From positions 1 to 5,207 of the forward strand of contig CAYXXU010000122.1 of assembly GCA_964469155.1 (NCBI GenBank): a DNA stretch of 5,207 nt, in the 5' to 3' direction. Both the position numbers and the translations under genes were made by a program. Below the pieces are notes generated by a model. It had not been told where the DNA came from, made no database searches, and saw only the letters and a program-made list of their open reading frames with translations. Of the stretch, positions 5,194 to 5,207 are shown one piece after another. Numbering within the stretch: position 1 is the stretch's first letter; each line of letters opens with the position of its first letter. Source of the DNA: CAIWKO01 sp964469155. Lineage in GTDB: Bacteria > Bacteroidota > Bacteroidia > Bacteroidales > CAIWKO01.

Positions 5194-5207
5194 GCGCCTC
5201 CGCGCCT
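5122..5207 (-). repeat. Degenerate tandem repeat (TTTTTTCACGCGGAGG type), runs off the window
   Basis: Read on the minus strand, two to three diverged units of about 30-36 bp each begin with a T run plus CACGCGGAGG or CACACAAAGG and continue with GCGCAGAGG-like words. From memory this family of low-complexity dispersed repeats is common in Bacteroidota, Planctomycetes and cyanobacteria, and its translation gives RRGAEAQR-like peptides. The reading FFTRRCGVAEEVFFHTKAQR here fits. It abuts the integrase exactly where that protein should have further N-terminal sequence, so it probably replaced or inserted into the 5' part of that gene. Confidence 0.7.

Overview
The window looks like accessory DNA from a member of the Bacteroidota, probably a gliding or environmental lineage rather than Bacteroides. 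The evidence is a type IX secretion (T9SS) C-terminal sorting domain with its LNISPNP motif, A-rich leaders without Shine-Dalgarno sequences in front of most starts, moderately low GC, and a tyrosine recombinase of a type I associate with this phylum. Every gene I can support is on the minus strand, so the transcriptional order runs right to left.

Layout in that order: (i) 5207-5122, a degenerate GC-rich tandem repeat fused in frame to what follows; (ii) 5121-4194, a heavily damaged tyrosine recombinase/integrase (large in-frame deletion, frameshift, nonsense codon, altered catalytic His), whose C-terminal VRSPVDNL tail recalls integron integrases; (iii) a short boundary site at 4184-4206; (iv) a small secreted lipocalin-like protein (4155-3751); (v) boundary site 3742-3581; (vi) a membrane-anchored DUF6544/DUF6920-type protein (3553-2453); (vii) boundary site 2466-2341; (viii) a nucleotidyltransferase resembling aminoglycoside 6-adenylyltransferases (2304-1525); (ix) boundary site 1520-1384; (x) a secreted SGNH/GDSL-type hydrolase with PKD and T9SS sorting domains (1225-4), split by a frameshift in an A7 tract.

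The most interesting feature is the set of boundaries. Each junction carries a degenerate terminal motif close to GCYTRCCRCTAAC. It occurs in inverted orientation at the two ends of a 126-162 bp, hairpin-rich, imperfectly palindromic block. Genes sit tightly between blocks: starts lie about 27-37 bp after a site in three of four cases, and stops lie within 10 bp of a site or inside it. Unrelated single genes in one orientation, separated by attC-like palindromes and headed by a tyrosine recombinase, form an integron-like cassette array. Here the recombinase points the same way as the cassettes and is no longer functional. I infer a relic Bacteroidota integron-like system; the assignment rests on the sequence pattern and was not checked by any search.

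The cassette genes need not work together in one pathway. They look like independent cargo: two cell-envelope or secreted proteins of unknown role, one possible drug- or nucleotide-modifying enzyme, and one secreted esterase-like protein. No tRNA, rRNA, CRISPR array or convincing intrinsic terminator was seen.
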